From contig JAAYWN010000185.1 in the NCBI GenBank assembly GCA_012516665.1, positions 1 to 41,256 on the forward strand: a DNA stretch of 41,256 bases. Direction: 5' to 3'. The notes below the pieces were generated by a model. That model saw only the letters and a list, made by a program, of their open reading frames with translations. It had not been told where the DNA came from and made no database searches. Numbering within the stretch: the stretch's first letter is position 1; every line of letters begins with the position of its first letter. Origin of the DNA: Erysipelotrichaceae bacterium (GTDB taxonomy: Bacteria > Bacillota_I > Bacilli_A > Erysipelotrichales > Erysipelotrichaceae). Shown piece by piece: positions 1 through 7,989 of this stretch. The position numbers were made by a program, and so were the translations under genes.

Positions 1-33
1 AACAATGATCCATTTCTATCAGTCATTCCTTAT

Positions 34-59
34 AAAAGTCTGAAGTTCAGACTTTTTTT
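34..59. terminator. Bidirectional terminator at the end of tetR
   Basis: An 11-bp inverted repeat (AAAAGTCTGAA / TTCAGACTTTT) with a single central base is flanked by T-runs on both strands. The tetR stop codon (47-49, minus strand) lies inside it. It can end tetR on the minus strand and an unseen gene arriving from the left on the plus strand. Confidence 0.75.
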
Positions 60-679
60 GATGGGGCCAATGAAGAACGTATCATGGCATCGATCTCCGG
101 TTTGACTTGCGAAAGTTCAGAAGGAAAATGATCGATGATGGAAGAATAGCATACTGAATAGATCATGCAGATCAATGCATATACACGCACTAAGATCTGA
201 TGAGAAGAAAGACCGCTCTTGGCCGCATAGGCATCAATGTCATTTCTTATATCGATCATCATTGGATCGTCGCATGTCACAAAGCCTTCTTCATCAATTG
301 GCCAGACAAAATCTTTTTTCATCAGAGCCACGACTTCATGATCCTTTTCAAAGTAATGGATCAGTTCAGAAGCCATGCGTACGGCATGGTCAACAAAATC
401 TTCCTTGCGATGAGAATGGTAGATATTGCACAGCACCTGATAGGATATGCGCTTATTCAATGCCCGCACAATATCTTCTTTATCTTTAAAGTACAGATAA
501 AAAGTGCCTTTGGCAATACCTGCTTCTGCACAGATCTCAGCAATGCTTGTGCCGGAAATCGTATGTTCGGTAAAGCAGGTATAGGCTGCATCTAAAAGGC
601 GTTTCCTTTTTTCTTCTTTTTTGCGTTCGATCAGGGTGTCAACAGAAGAGATCCTGCTCTCAAGATTTTTTGCTTTCAT
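47..679 (-). CDS. TetR/AcrR family transcriptional regulator
   Basis: A 210-residue protein. Residues about 25-75 form a TetR-type DNA-binding domain: a basic entry helix (RKKEEKRKRLLDAA), then TSIAEICAEAGIAKGTFYLYFKDKEDI, which matches the family helix-turn-helix and the conserved GTFY-YF-K-E pattern. The C-terminal half is a helical ligand-binding domain with no recognisable ligand. The gene is divergent from the MMPL transporter gene, and three TGAC-N5-GTCA palindromes lie between them, so the likely role is local repression of the efflux pair and possibly of itself. No Shine-Dalgarno sequence precedes the ATG. A weak -10 (TACTTT, 687-692) sits seven bases upstream, so the message may be nearly leaderless. 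A second possible promoter lies farther upstream, near palindrome 760-774. The family call is firm; the target assignment is inference from position. Confidence 0.92.
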   Translation of the reverse strand: MKAKNLESRISSVDTLIERKKEEKRKRLLDAAYTCFTEHTISGTSIAEICAEAGIAKGTFYLYFKDKEDIVRALNKRISYQVLCNIYHSHRKEDFVDHAVRMASELIHYFEKDHEVVALMKKDFVWPIDEEGFVTCDDPMMIDIRNDIDAYAAKSGLSSHQILVRVYALICMIYSVCYSSIIDHFPSELSQVKPEIDAMIRSSLAPSKKV

Positions 680-759
680 TTACTGTAAAGTAGCGCAAAA
701 AGCAGAAAAAGTAAAATTGAATATCTATATTGGCATGCTTTCTATACATATTTCTAAAA

Positions 760-774
760 ATGACTAAAAGTCAT
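760..774. promoter_or_regulatory. Palindromic operator candidate 1 (tetR/mmpL)
   Basis: ATGAC-TAAAA-GTCAT is a perfect 5+5 inverted repeat. It matches the copy at 822-836 except for one spacer base, and shares the TGAC-N5-GTCA core with the copy at 783-799. It lies on the tetR side of the divergent region. TetR dimers bind such palindromes; binding by this regulator is inferred. Confidence 0.6.
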
Positions 775-782
775 AATATTCC

Positions 783-799
783 ATTGACTCATGGTCAAT
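783..799. promoter_or_regulatory. Palindromic operator candidate 2, overlapping the mmpL -35
   Basis: ATTGAC-TCATG-GTCAAT is an inverted repeat that extends one base further on each side (782-800). Its left arm contains the TTGACT -35 element of the transporter promoter, so a bound repressor would block RNA polymerase. Confidence 0.65.
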
Positions 800-811
800 G
801 ATAACTATAAT
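785..811 (+). promoter_or_regulatory. Promoter of the MMPL transporter operon
   Basis: TTGACT (785-790) and a perfect TATAAT (806-811) are separated by 15 bp, shorter than the ideal 17. Transcription would start near 818, just before the third palindrome. The -35 lies inside palindrome 2, consistent with repression. Confidence 0.65.
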
Positions 812-821
812 TGCAATGTAA

Positions 822-836
822 ATGACCAAAAGTCAT
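822..836. promoter_or_regulatory. Palindromic operator candidate 3, at the mmpL transcription start
   Basis: ATGAC-CAAAA-GTCAT lies just downstream of the predicted transcription start. Its first three bases form an in-frame ATG that would lengthen the transporter by 11 residues. The better start is at 855, so this is more likely operator DNA than coding sequence. Confidence 0.6.
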
Positions 837-854
837 TCGTATGGGAGGAAAGAA

Positions 855-2942
855 ATGCGTAAATTTGCCCACTTTGTAGTGAAATTCCGCAAAATGATCT
901 TAGTGATCGCAGTCGCTCTGCTGATTCCAAGCGTGATCGGTGCTGCTTCAACGAAGATCAATTACGATATCCTGACGTATCTTCCTTCAGATCTGGATTC
1001 GATGCAGGGAGAGCAGTATTTGGAAAATGATTTTGATCTGGCTAGTTCGGCCATGATCACGGTCGAAAATATGCCGACTGCACAGCTGATGGGTATGAAG
1101 GAAAAGATATCTCAAGTCGATGGGGTATCAGATGCGTTCTGGATCAGCGATGTCATGGATGTGACGATACCAAGCGATATGCTTCCGTCAGAACTTCATG
1201 ATTTCATGTTCAACACAGACAATGGAGCGACGATGCTGATCGTACGCTTCAACGAACCTGGTTCTTCAGATTTGACAATGAATGCTTTTAAGAAGATCAA
1301 GACGATCTGTTCCAACGAAGCATATATCGGCGGCCTGTCAGTAATCCTGCAGGATACCAAATCCATTGTTGATCAGGAGATGCCTTACTATATTCTGATT
1401 GCGGTCGCGGCCTGCATTGCGGTGCTCTGGATGGGCATGAAGTCCAACGCCGTTCCATTCATCTTTATGATGGGACTGGTCTTCCCAATCATCTATAACT
1501 TTGGGACCAATATCATCTTCGGTCAGATCTCCTATATTACGGAAGCTCTGGCTACCGTACTGCAATTGGGCGTGACCATGGATTATTCCATCTTCCTGCT
1601 GCATCGATATGAAGAAGAGAGACTGTCCAGCAGCACTGATGAGGAAGCAATGGAACGCGCCATTGTCAATACAGGCGTATCTATCAGTGCTTCTTCGTTA
1701 ACAACGGTCGCTGGCTTCTTAGCTCTCTGTACGATGCGGCTGACGCTGGGAACGGATATCGGACTGGTCATGACAAAAGGCGTTACCCTCGGTGTTCTCA
1801 GCACCATTACGATTCTGCCTGCAATGCTTCTGTGCATGCGCAGATGGGTCGCTCATAAAGAACATAAGACGATCATTCCGCGTCTCAGAAAAACATCATT
1901 CTTTGTTACCGATCATCCTAAGACAATTATTGGTATCTTTCTAGCTGTGATCGTCGTCTTCGGCTTAGCATATCCGAAAGTGCAGCAGTACTACACTTTA
2001 GGCGATTCTCTGCCGCAGGATATGACCGGCATTGTCGGCAATCAGAAGCTGAAAGAAGACTTCAATATGAATTCATCCTACTTCGTTATCGTCAATGATG
2101 ACCTGAAGAAGGAAGATGTCGCCAATATGTCAAAAGAAATGGAAGATACGGAAGGTGTGACTTCGGTCCTGTCGCTGGAGAAATTTATCGGTGCAGGCAT
2201 ACCTGAAGATATGCTCCCGGATATTGCCAGCGATACATTCTATGCTAACGGTCATGAAATGATCCTGGTAAATTCACAGCTGAAGGCCGGTACCGACGAG
2301 ATCGGCGAACAGATCGATACATTGAATTCAATCGTTAAAAAATATGACAGCCAAGGCTATATTACCGGTGAAGCACCGATGACCAAGGATCTGGTAGAAA
2401 TAGCCAATGTTGACTTCAATAATGTCAACTGGATCTCAATCCTTGCCGTCTTTGTCATTATAGCTATCAGTTTCAAGTCATTATCGATCCCTGTTCTGCT
2501 GGTCGCCAGCATTGAATCTGCAATTGTGATCAATATGGCAATTCCATACTTTACGGGAACAGTGCTTCCGTTTATCGCCAGCATTGTCATCGGTACGATC
2601 CAATTGGGTGCTACTGTCGACTATGCCATCTTAATGACGACTAGATTTGAAGAAGAACTTGCCAATGGGCATACGAGAAAAGAAGCGGCGCAGATCGCGG
2701 CTGAATACAGCTCACAATCGATCCTGGCTTCCGGGCTGACCTTCTTCGGTGCCACTGTAGGTGTATCTCTTGTATCAAAAATGGCTCTTCTGCAGTCGAT
2801 CTGTCTGCTGATTGCCAGAGGTGCCTTGATATCAATGGCAGTGATCATCTTTGTACTGCCGTGTCTATTGATGCTGTTTGAACCATTGATCAGAAAGACG
2901 ACCCATCATTGGGCGGAACCGAAAGGAATGAACAAAAAATGA
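855..2942 (+). CDS. MMPL/RND-superfamily membrane transporter
   Basis: A protein of 695 residues from ATG 855. I chose this start over the in-frame ATG at 822 because a GGGAGG ribosome site (843-848) sits at proper distance and because 822 falls inside a palindromic operator. The protein has the duplicated MMPL layout: a transmembrane helix near residues 13-32, an external domain, a membrane block, then the whole pattern again. Each half carries the signature with a buried Asp-Tyr pair in a helix followed by an R-x-E-E turn: GVTMDYSIFLLHRYEEE and GATVDYAILMTTRFEEE. Relatives are proton-driven exporters of lipids, drugs or peptides, or partners in envelope assembly. The stop overlaps the start of the next gene (ATGA), so the pair is translationally coupled. 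The substrate is not deducible. Confidence 0.93.
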   Translation: MRKFAHFVVKFRKMILVIAVALLIPSVIGAASTKINYDILTYLPSDLDSMQGEQYLENDFDLASSAMITVENMPTAQLMGMKEKISQVDGVSDAFWISDVMDVTIPSDMLPSELHDFMFNTDNGATMLIVRFNEPGSSDLTMNAFKKIKTICSNEAYIGGLSVILQDTKSIVDQEMPYYILIAVAACIAVLWMGMKSNAVPFIFMMGLVFPIIYNFGTNIIFGQISYITEALATVLQLGVTMDYSIFLLHRYEEERLSSSTDEEAMERAIVNTGVSISASSLTTVAGFLALCTMRLTLGTDIGLVMTKGVTLGVLSTITILPAMLLCMRRWVAHKEHKTIIPRLRKTSFFVTDHPKTIIGIFLAVIVVFGLAYPKVQQYYTLGDSLPQDMTGIVGNQKLKEDFNMNSSYFVIVNDDLKKEDVANMSKEMEDTEGVTSVLSLEKFIGAGIPEDMLPDIASDTFYANGHEMILVNSQLKAGTDEIGEQIDTLNSIVKKYDSQGYITGEAPMTKDLVEIANVDFNNVNWISILAVFVIIAISFKSLSIPVLLVASIESAIVINMAIPYFTGTVLPFIASIVIGTIQLGATVDYAILMTTRFEEELANGHTRKEAAQIAAEYSSQSILASGLTFFGATVGVSLVSKMALLQSICLLIARGALISMAVIIFVLPCLLMLFEPLIRKTTHHWAEPKGMNKK

Positions 2943-5422
2943 AAAACACAAAAAAAATGATCCTTAGAAGTGCTGCTGTCGGGATGACGGCATGTACGAT
3001 GAGCATTGCTGTTCTGCCGATCCATGCCGATGACAGTGATACAGTAACAAAAAAAGAAGATGTATTTGTTGTCCTGAATACGGATGGCACCGTGAACAAA
3101 ACGACTGTTTCAGATACGCTGCACAGTGATACGGGCTTTCATAACTACAATGATGTATCACATCTGAAGGATGCACAGAATCTGAAGAGCACTGACGAAT
3201 TGACAAAATCGAACGATGGATATGTATGGAATACAGATGATAAAGATATCTATTATCAAGGTACCTACGACAGCACGCTTCCGCTCAACACTTCTATCAG
3301 CTATTCCCTGGATGGAAAAGAGATCAAAGAAGAAGATCTCCTTGGCAAGAGCGGCCATGTAAAGATCACGATTGCTCTCACGAATACGAAGTATCAGTAC
3401 TATCAGGTCAACGGCACTTCATATAAAGTGGCATTGCCAATTGCTGCGGTGGCAGGAGCTATGTTCAGCAAAGATGTCTTCAGCAATGTTACCGTCAATA
3501 CGGGAGAAGTCACATCAGATTCTTCTCATGACATTGCTGCAGCTGTATCTTTGCCAGGTATGAAAGATTCCTTGGAAAAGATCTTTGCAGCAGGTACGCT
3601 GTCTTCTTTAGATGCTTATCTGAATGATGAGATCGTTATGGAAGCAGATGTGAAGGAATATGAAGCACCAGAATTGATGCTGGCGGCGTCTTCAAATATC
3701 AATGATCTGAAAGAGGAACTGAAGGATACAGATCTTTCATCTGTATGGAATGATATTGACAAGCTGCAGAGTGCGACTGATGAACTTGTGGCTGGGACCA
3801 AGTCGTTATATGACGGTGCTGGCCAGCTGAGCGACGGTTCTTCATCATTGTCAGCTGGTGCTGAGAAATTGGTCTCCGGCACCGCTGCCTTGGCTGATGG
3901 ATCCAGTCAGCTGTCAGCTGGTGCAGATGCACTGAGTGCGGGCTTAGGACAGCTTTCTGCTTCCAGCAAAGAACTGAATGCAGGTGCCAAACAGATCCAG
4001 GCCAGTGTATTTGCCACAGCATCAAAAGAGATCAATGCCGATGCCAATGTCATTGCATCCGGAAAGACTTATGAGCTCACAGCAGAGAATTATGCAGATG
4101 CTTTGGCAGAACTGCTGGAGATCAATGACGGTGAAAGAGCACAGGCAAAGGCACAGATCAAGAAAAGCTTGGACGATGCAGTGGTCGCAAAGACAGGCAG
4201 TGCAAGTGATCTGGATGACAGTACGGTCAATGCATTGATCTATATGGCAGGAATTCATAGCACCGATGCGGGGTTCAATGCAGACCTTGCTTCGCAGGCA
4301 GCCAGACTGATCTCTGCCCAGACAATACAGAAATATGCTGCTGGATATACTTCCCAAGCAGCAGCGATGCAGAATACCAAAGTGTCTGCGAGTCTGAATG
4401 CTGTTGTCAATGCGAAAAAGTCCGCATCGTATCAGCTTAGCGACAGTGAAACGGCGGCCACAAAAGCTCAGATCATTGCTTCTGCAAAACAGCAGTCCAG
4501 TCAGCTGAGCTCAATGAGTGATGATGCGGTATGGACATATCTATTAGCCTATAAGTATCCGAATCTGTCCGAAAGCACGGTGATCTCAGTTGCTTTTAAG
4601 AACAGTATTGCAGCTTCTCAGGTCTATGATGCAATTGCCGCACAATTGAAGGCTGCCAATGCTTCCCTGAGCGATGCAGACATTGCGGCGATGATTGCAT
4701 ATACAGCAGATATGTATTCAACATTGGATGCATCCAGTCTCAGTACAGCCGGGACGGCAATGAGCGATGCTGCAGCTGCGGCCCGGGAGATGAAGAACAG
4801 TGCATCCGCTGAAGGCCTTCAGAAGATCAAGAGTACATTGAATGTATTGGTCGCTTCTTCTGATTCCTACCAGACGAACAGTCAGACAATGAAAGAGCTC
4901 CAGACATCATTGGATGGTCTCTGCTCCTTTACTGAAGGGCTGAAGAAATATACTGATGGTGTAGATTCTGCTTACAGCGGATCACAGACATTGGCTTCTA
5001 AGACAGCAGAATTAGCACAGGGTGCTTCTTCTTTGAAGCAAGGCGCAACACAGCTGAAAGCAGGCATTGATGCTCTGTCAACTGGCATCAATACACTGAA
5101 GGATGGTTCCGAAACACTGATGAATGGCATGGAACAGTACAGCGAAGAAGGTATATCCAAACTGACAGGATCTGCTGAAGCAGGCGATCTCAGAAATGCA
5201 TCTGAACTGCTGGATCAGGTCAGACAGAATGGAGAAAGTTATAATAACTATTCTGGCATATCAGAAGGAACTGAAGGAACGGTAAAGTTCATATATAAAG
5301 TCAAAACAGTAAAGACAGAAAAAGAAGATACGGCGTCGGCATCAAATACAGATGTAACACATGTAAATGACGGTTCCAATATCTTCTCTAGAATAGCTGA
5401 TCTGTTCATCTTCTGGAAATAA
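2939..5422 (+). CDS. Secreted xxxLxxG heptad-repeat protein partnered with the MMPL transporter
   Basis: An 827-residue protein from ATG 2939, which overlaps the transporter stop as ATGA. An upstream in-frame start at 2909 lies inside the transporter gene and would spoil the signal peptide. The N-terminus is a clear secretion signal (KNTKK, a hydrophobic stretch, LPIHA before DDSD). Two blocks of heptads with the pattern xxxLxxG occur at about residues 284-357 (for example SLSAGAEKLVSGTAALADG) and 664-737. They flank a roughly 300-residue Ala/Ser-rich, probably helical domain. Such repeats occur in YhgE/Pip-type proteins, but the C-terminal membrane helices of YhgE are absent; the chain ends at FIFWK. 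Likely a soluble or loosely attached exported coiled-coil partner of the transporter. Molecular role unknown. Confidence 0.8.
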   Translation: MKNTKKMILRSAAVGMTACTMSIAVLPIHADDSDTVTKKEDVFVVLNTDGTVNKTTVSDTLHSDTGFHNYNDVSHLKDAQNLKSTDELTKSNDGYVWNTDDKDIYYQGTYDSTLPLNTSISYSLDGKEIKEEDLLGKSGHVKITIALTNTKYQYYQVNGTSYKVALPIAAVAGAMFSKDVFSNVTVNTGEVTSDSSHDIAAAVSLPGMKDSLEKIFAAGTLSSLDAYLNDEIVMEADVKEYEAPELMLAASSNINDLKEELKDTDLSSVWNDIDKLQSATDELVAGTKSLYDGAGQLSDGSSSLSAGAEKLVSGTAALADGSSQLSAGADALSAGLGQLSASSKELNAGAKQIQASVFATASKEINADANVIASGKTYELTAENYADALAELLEINDGERAQAKAQIKKSLDDAVVAKTGSASDLDDSTVNALIYMAGIHSTDAGFNADLASQAARLISAQTIQKYAAGYTSQAAAMQNTKVSASLNAVVNAKKSASYQLSDSETAATKAQIIASAKQQSSQLSSMSDDAVWTYLLAYKYPNLSESTVISVAFKNSIAASQVYDAIAAQLKAANASLSDADIAAMIAYTADMYSTLDASSLSTAGTAMSDAAAAAREMKNSASAEGLQKIKSTLNVLVASSDSYQTNSQTMKELQTSLDGLCSFTEGLKKYTDGVDSAYSGSQTLASKTAELAQGASSLKQGATQLKAGIDALSTGINTLKDGSETLMNGMEQYSEEGISKLTGSAEAGDLRNASELLDQVRQNGESYNNYSGISEGTEGTVKFIYKVKTVKTEKEDTASASNTDVTHVNDGSNIFSRIADLFIFWK

Positions 5423-5431
5423 CAGTAATAT

Positions 5432-5468
5432 AAAGAGCCCTGAAAGCAAGCATGCCGCAAGGGCTTTT
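5432..5468. terminator. Bidirectional terminator between convergent genes
   Basis: AAAGAGCCCT pairs with AGGGCTTTT around an 18-base loop, with T/A runs on both sides. It ends the MMPL operon on the plus strand and overlaps the stop codon of the convergent phosphoesterase gene (5467-5469). Confidence 0.75.
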
Positions 5469-6372
5469 ATGATGCCGAAGCATCTGCTGAAGCAGGCGTG
5501 GATGCGGCCGAAGATGTTTCGCTGTCCGTATGTTTCAGCTGATACATGACAACTTCCGCATCTGCTAAGAAACGAAGATCTTTCTTGGTCGTACCTACGC
5601 CGTTAGTGACGTCAAGAGTAAAGCTGTTGGAGATCGTATGCATGCCTCTTAAATATTCTTTCGCTCCTGCAGGTTCATATAAAGCACCGAAGAAGTAATA
5701 GACCTGACCGCCATGGGAATGTCCTGCTAAGAAATAGCTTGTGATATCGGCCGGTACAGAAAGAGCAGTATCTGGAGTGTGGCAGATGGTAATGACATAG
5801 GAATCGCGGGATACAGTACTGTAGGCAGCATCGATATCCGGCTTGCCATTGACACTGCTGTCCAATCCGACAAGCGTGATCGAACCGGAGCTCTGTTTAT
5901 GAAGTGAGATCGACTGGTTGTTCAGGACTTCAAAATCGGAAGCTGCATAAATGCTGTTCACAGCTGCTTTCATCTCATCGCTGCGGTCATCGCTGTTGCC
6001 ATAGACAGCGTATTTTCCATAGGAAGCTTTCAGTGAAGCAAAAGCTTTTGTGAGGATGCTGCTGTCATTGTCTGTGAAAGAAGCCGCATCATCATAGAGA
6101 TCGCCGCCGAAGATGATCACATCTGGCGAAAGGGCATTGATCTTATCAACGAGGGCATTCAGCCGTTCTTCCTTGACGAAGGTACCGTAATCAAGATCTG
6201 AGAAATACAGAATATTCATGTCATTCAGCTGTTCAGGAATATCAGCTGAAGAAAGCTCTTCATAGCGTGTGCTGATCCTCTTAGGTGCAAATACATAGAC
6301 ATCTGCTGTCATATATCCGCATAATCCAAGGATCAATGCGAGTACGATCAATATCTTTGTTGTTGTTTTCAT
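5467..6372 (-). CDS. Membrane-anchored metallophosphoesterase with altered motifs
   Basis: A 301-residue protein. Residues about 7-27 form one N-terminal membrane helix, followed by a calcineurin-like phosphoesterase domain facing outward, as in YkuE/YaeI relatives. The motifs appear in order: FSDLDYG (D59, D61), GGDLYDD (D91, D95), YGNSDD (N126), ICHTPD and AGHSHGGQ. Two differ from the family pattern. The DxH motif reads D-L-D, and GNH[DE] reads GNSD, so the His usually thought to assist catalysis is Ser127. Metal binding is plausible; the usual activity is uncertain. The C-terminus is a Ser/Ala/Thr-rich tail. An AAGGAAAAG site precedes the ATG. The gene diverges from the HAD gene and converges with the heptad-repeat gene. 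Confidence 0.85.
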   Translation of the reverse strand: MKTTTKILIVLALILGLCGYMTADVYVFAPKRISTRYEELSSADIPEQLNDMNILYFSDLDYGTFVKEERLNALVDKINALSPDVIIFGGDLYDDAASFTDNDSSILTKAFASLKASYGKYAVYGNSDDRSDEMKAAVNSIYAASDFEVLNNQSISLHKQSSGSITLVGLDSSVNGKPDIDAAYSTVSRDSYVITICHTPDTALSVPADITSYFLAGHSHGGQVYYFFGALYEPAGAKEYLRGMHTISNSFTLDVTNGVGTTKKDLRFLADAEVVMYQLKHTDSETSSAASTPASADASAS

Positions 6373-6453
6373 TTCTTTTCCTTCAATGAAAATATATTAC
6401 CACAACCAAACACTTTCGGTATGGTATGATTGCAGTATTGAAAGAAGAGAAAA

Positions 6454-7218
6454 ATGCTGAAGAGCTATTATATATTTATGATGGAAACTTTGGTCCATCA
6501 TGGCAGACCGACAAAAGGCGCCGTGGATCTGCTGAATGCAATGAATCGCAAAGGAACACCATATATTATCTTAAGTGAACAGAGCGGCCGCACCAGAGAA
6601 GAAATGATACAGAAAATGGGCGCTGCAGGTTTTCGCGGTATGCATTCTTTAGATATTTATACGAGCAGCATGGCGGCGGCAGATTGGATCCGCTGGGTAT
6701 ATCCGCAAAAAAACAAAGCAGTGATGATCGGCGGCAAAGGCATGAAAGAAGCATTGGGAAAAGCTGATATTGAGATCGATCATATTTCACCTGACTGGCT
6801 GTTCTTGGGCATGAATACAAATCTGACATATATTGACTATTGCGATGCATTGCAGGTCTTGAACGATGGTGCACAGCTGATCGTGACGGATGGCCGTCGA
6901 ACAATGATCAAAGAAAATGCAGAAATGATCGGCAATGGATCTGTGGCCCATATGCTGGAATATGCATCTGAAAAGGAAGACATTTCTTTTGCCAGAGGAT
7001 CGGATCGGCTGATCAAGCAGGGAATGAAGTACATCGACGTCAGCCCAGAGAATATCACAATGGTCGGGACGCACTTTAAAAAGGATATTGCACCGGCAAT
7101 TGCCTTAGGCATGACGACAGTCTATGTGACGCAGGGCACCAGCATTGCAGATCTCGGTATGAATGATGACTGCCATCCGGACTATATCGTGGAAGATTTA
7201 TTTGGTTTGATGAAGTAA
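6454..7218 (+). CDS. NagD-like HAD-family protein lacking catalytic residues (probable pseudoenzyme)
   Basis: A 254-residue protein with the length and overall pattern of HAD subfamily IIA (NagD/AraL-like): an early hydrophobic strand, then ILSEQSGRTREEM where family members have TNNS-R, a cap region, and a late MVGTHFKKDIAPAIALGM matching the VGD-xxxDI-GA-G segment. The key residues are missing. The DxDGT nucleophile motif reads F8-M-M10-E-T, the motif III GKP reads GSD, and the first Asp of the late VGD motif is Thr. The reading frame is intact, so it is not a decayed gene. A plausible role is as a binding or regulatory protein derived from a phosphatase. A purine-rich AAGAAGAG precedes the ATG. 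The 3-prime end overlaps the convergent amidotransferase gene by 21 bases. Confidence 0.78.
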   Translation: MLKSYYIFMMETLVHHGRPTKGAVDLLNAMNRKGTPYIILSEQSGRTREEMIQKMGAAGFRGMHSLDIYTSSMAAADWIRWVYPQKNKAVMIGGKGMKEALGKADIEIDHISPDWLFLGMNTNLTYIDYCDALQVLNDGAQLIVTDGRRTMIKENAEMIGNGSVAHMLEYASEKEDISFARGSDRLIKQGMKYIDVSPENITMVGTHFKKDIAPAIALGMTTVYVTQGTSIADLGMNDDCHPDYIVEDLFGLMK

Positions 7219-7872
7219 GCAGGAATGAATGAAATGTTCTGCCAATTCTAAACTTGCGGGATCATCCATTCTTTCTGGATGCCATTGGACACCAAGTATA
7301 TTATCCTTTTCAATTGCTTCAATAATATGGTCTGTTTTGGATCGTGATGATGGCAGAAAACCATTGGGAACGGATGCAAGTGCCTGATGGTGAAAACTAT
7401 TCACTTCAGATTCTTTAGTAAAGAACGGAAATAAAATACTATCATTATGAAATGTGTTGAGATGCATGGTCTTATGATGGTTTTCTGCATTTGATGCTGG
7501 AAGATCTTGGATGAGACTGACGCCTTCAGCAACTCCAATGACCTGTATTCCACGACAGATACCAAAGATTGGTTTATTTAAAGAACGAAATGCATAATAT
7601 AAAGCAAGATCATTTTGATCCAAGTCCAAAGAAGGCTCAAAGGAATATTTATTGGTTTCATGATATAAAGATGGATCAATATCTTTTCCTCCTGTAATAA
7701 GAAGTCCATCAAAATGTATGGCAGCTGTATCTGAATCTTCAGGGTTCATTGAACACATCATTGGGATTCCTCCGGCATGTTCTATATATGTAAAATAATT
7801 CTTGTTATCATACCGTATTTCGGTATTGTTATTGATTACTTCGCGAGGCGTTACAGCAATGATTGGTTTCAT
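7198..7872 (-). CDS. Class I glutamine amidotransferase-like peptidase C26 (PuuD-like)
   Basis: A 224-residue protein from ATG 7872. I chose this over the longer frame to 7938 because AAGGGAGA lies just upstream and MKPIIAVTPR is the usual family N-terminus. It has the gamma-glutamyl hydrolase/PuuD signature: GGKDIDPSLY (residues 61-70), the nucleophile Cys106 in GICRGIQ, FHHQA (160-164) and WHPE with His198 and Glu200. Relatives hydrolyse gamma-glutamyl amides such as gamma-glutamyl-GABA or polyglutamates. No other polyamine-pathway gene is nearby, so the substrate is open. The gene is visibly AT-richer than its neighbours, which may indicate acquisition by transfer. It converges on and overlaps the HAD gene. 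Confidence 0.88.
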   Translation of the reverse strand: MKPIIAVTPREVINNNTEIRYDNKNYFTYIEHAGGIPMMCSMNPEDSDTAAIHFDGLLITGGKDIDPSLYHETNKYSFEPSLDLDQNDLALYYAFRSLNKPIFGICRGIQVIGVAEGVSLIQDLPASNAENHHKTMHLNTFHNDSILFPFFTKESEVNSFHHQALASVPNGFLPSSRSKTDHIIEAIEKDNILGVQWHPERMDDPASLELAEHFIHSCLLHQTK

Positions 7873-7941
7873 CTGAAAATTCTCCCTTTGCTTGATTATA
7901 GTATTTCTATGCTGATGGAGATATTGAAAATGGTTCATTCT

Positions 7942-7956
7942 ATGCTAAAATAGCAT
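7942..7956. promoter_or_regulatory. Palindrome upstream of the amidotransferase gene
   Basis: ATGCTA-AAA-TAGCAT is a perfect 6+6 inverted repeat about 70 bp upstream of the amidotransferase start. It contains a TAGCAT that could act as -10 on the minus strand, with TTTTCA 17 bp upstream. It may be an operator or part of the promoter. Together with the T-box it fills the 308-bp gap between genes. Confidence 0.35.
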
Positions 7957-7989
7957 TGCTGTAATGAAAAAGAATAGTAATTGATTGAA

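Noticed and set aside
822-854. Upstream in-frame ATG of the MMPL transporter (11 extra residues).
   Set aside because: It lies inside a palindrome at the transcription start and has no ribosome site; ATG 855 follows GGGAGG.
3790-5150. DNA-level tandem repeats in the heptad-repeat gene.
   Set aside because: The periodicity is at the protein level (xxxLxxG); the nucleotide sequence is too varied for a DNA repeat.
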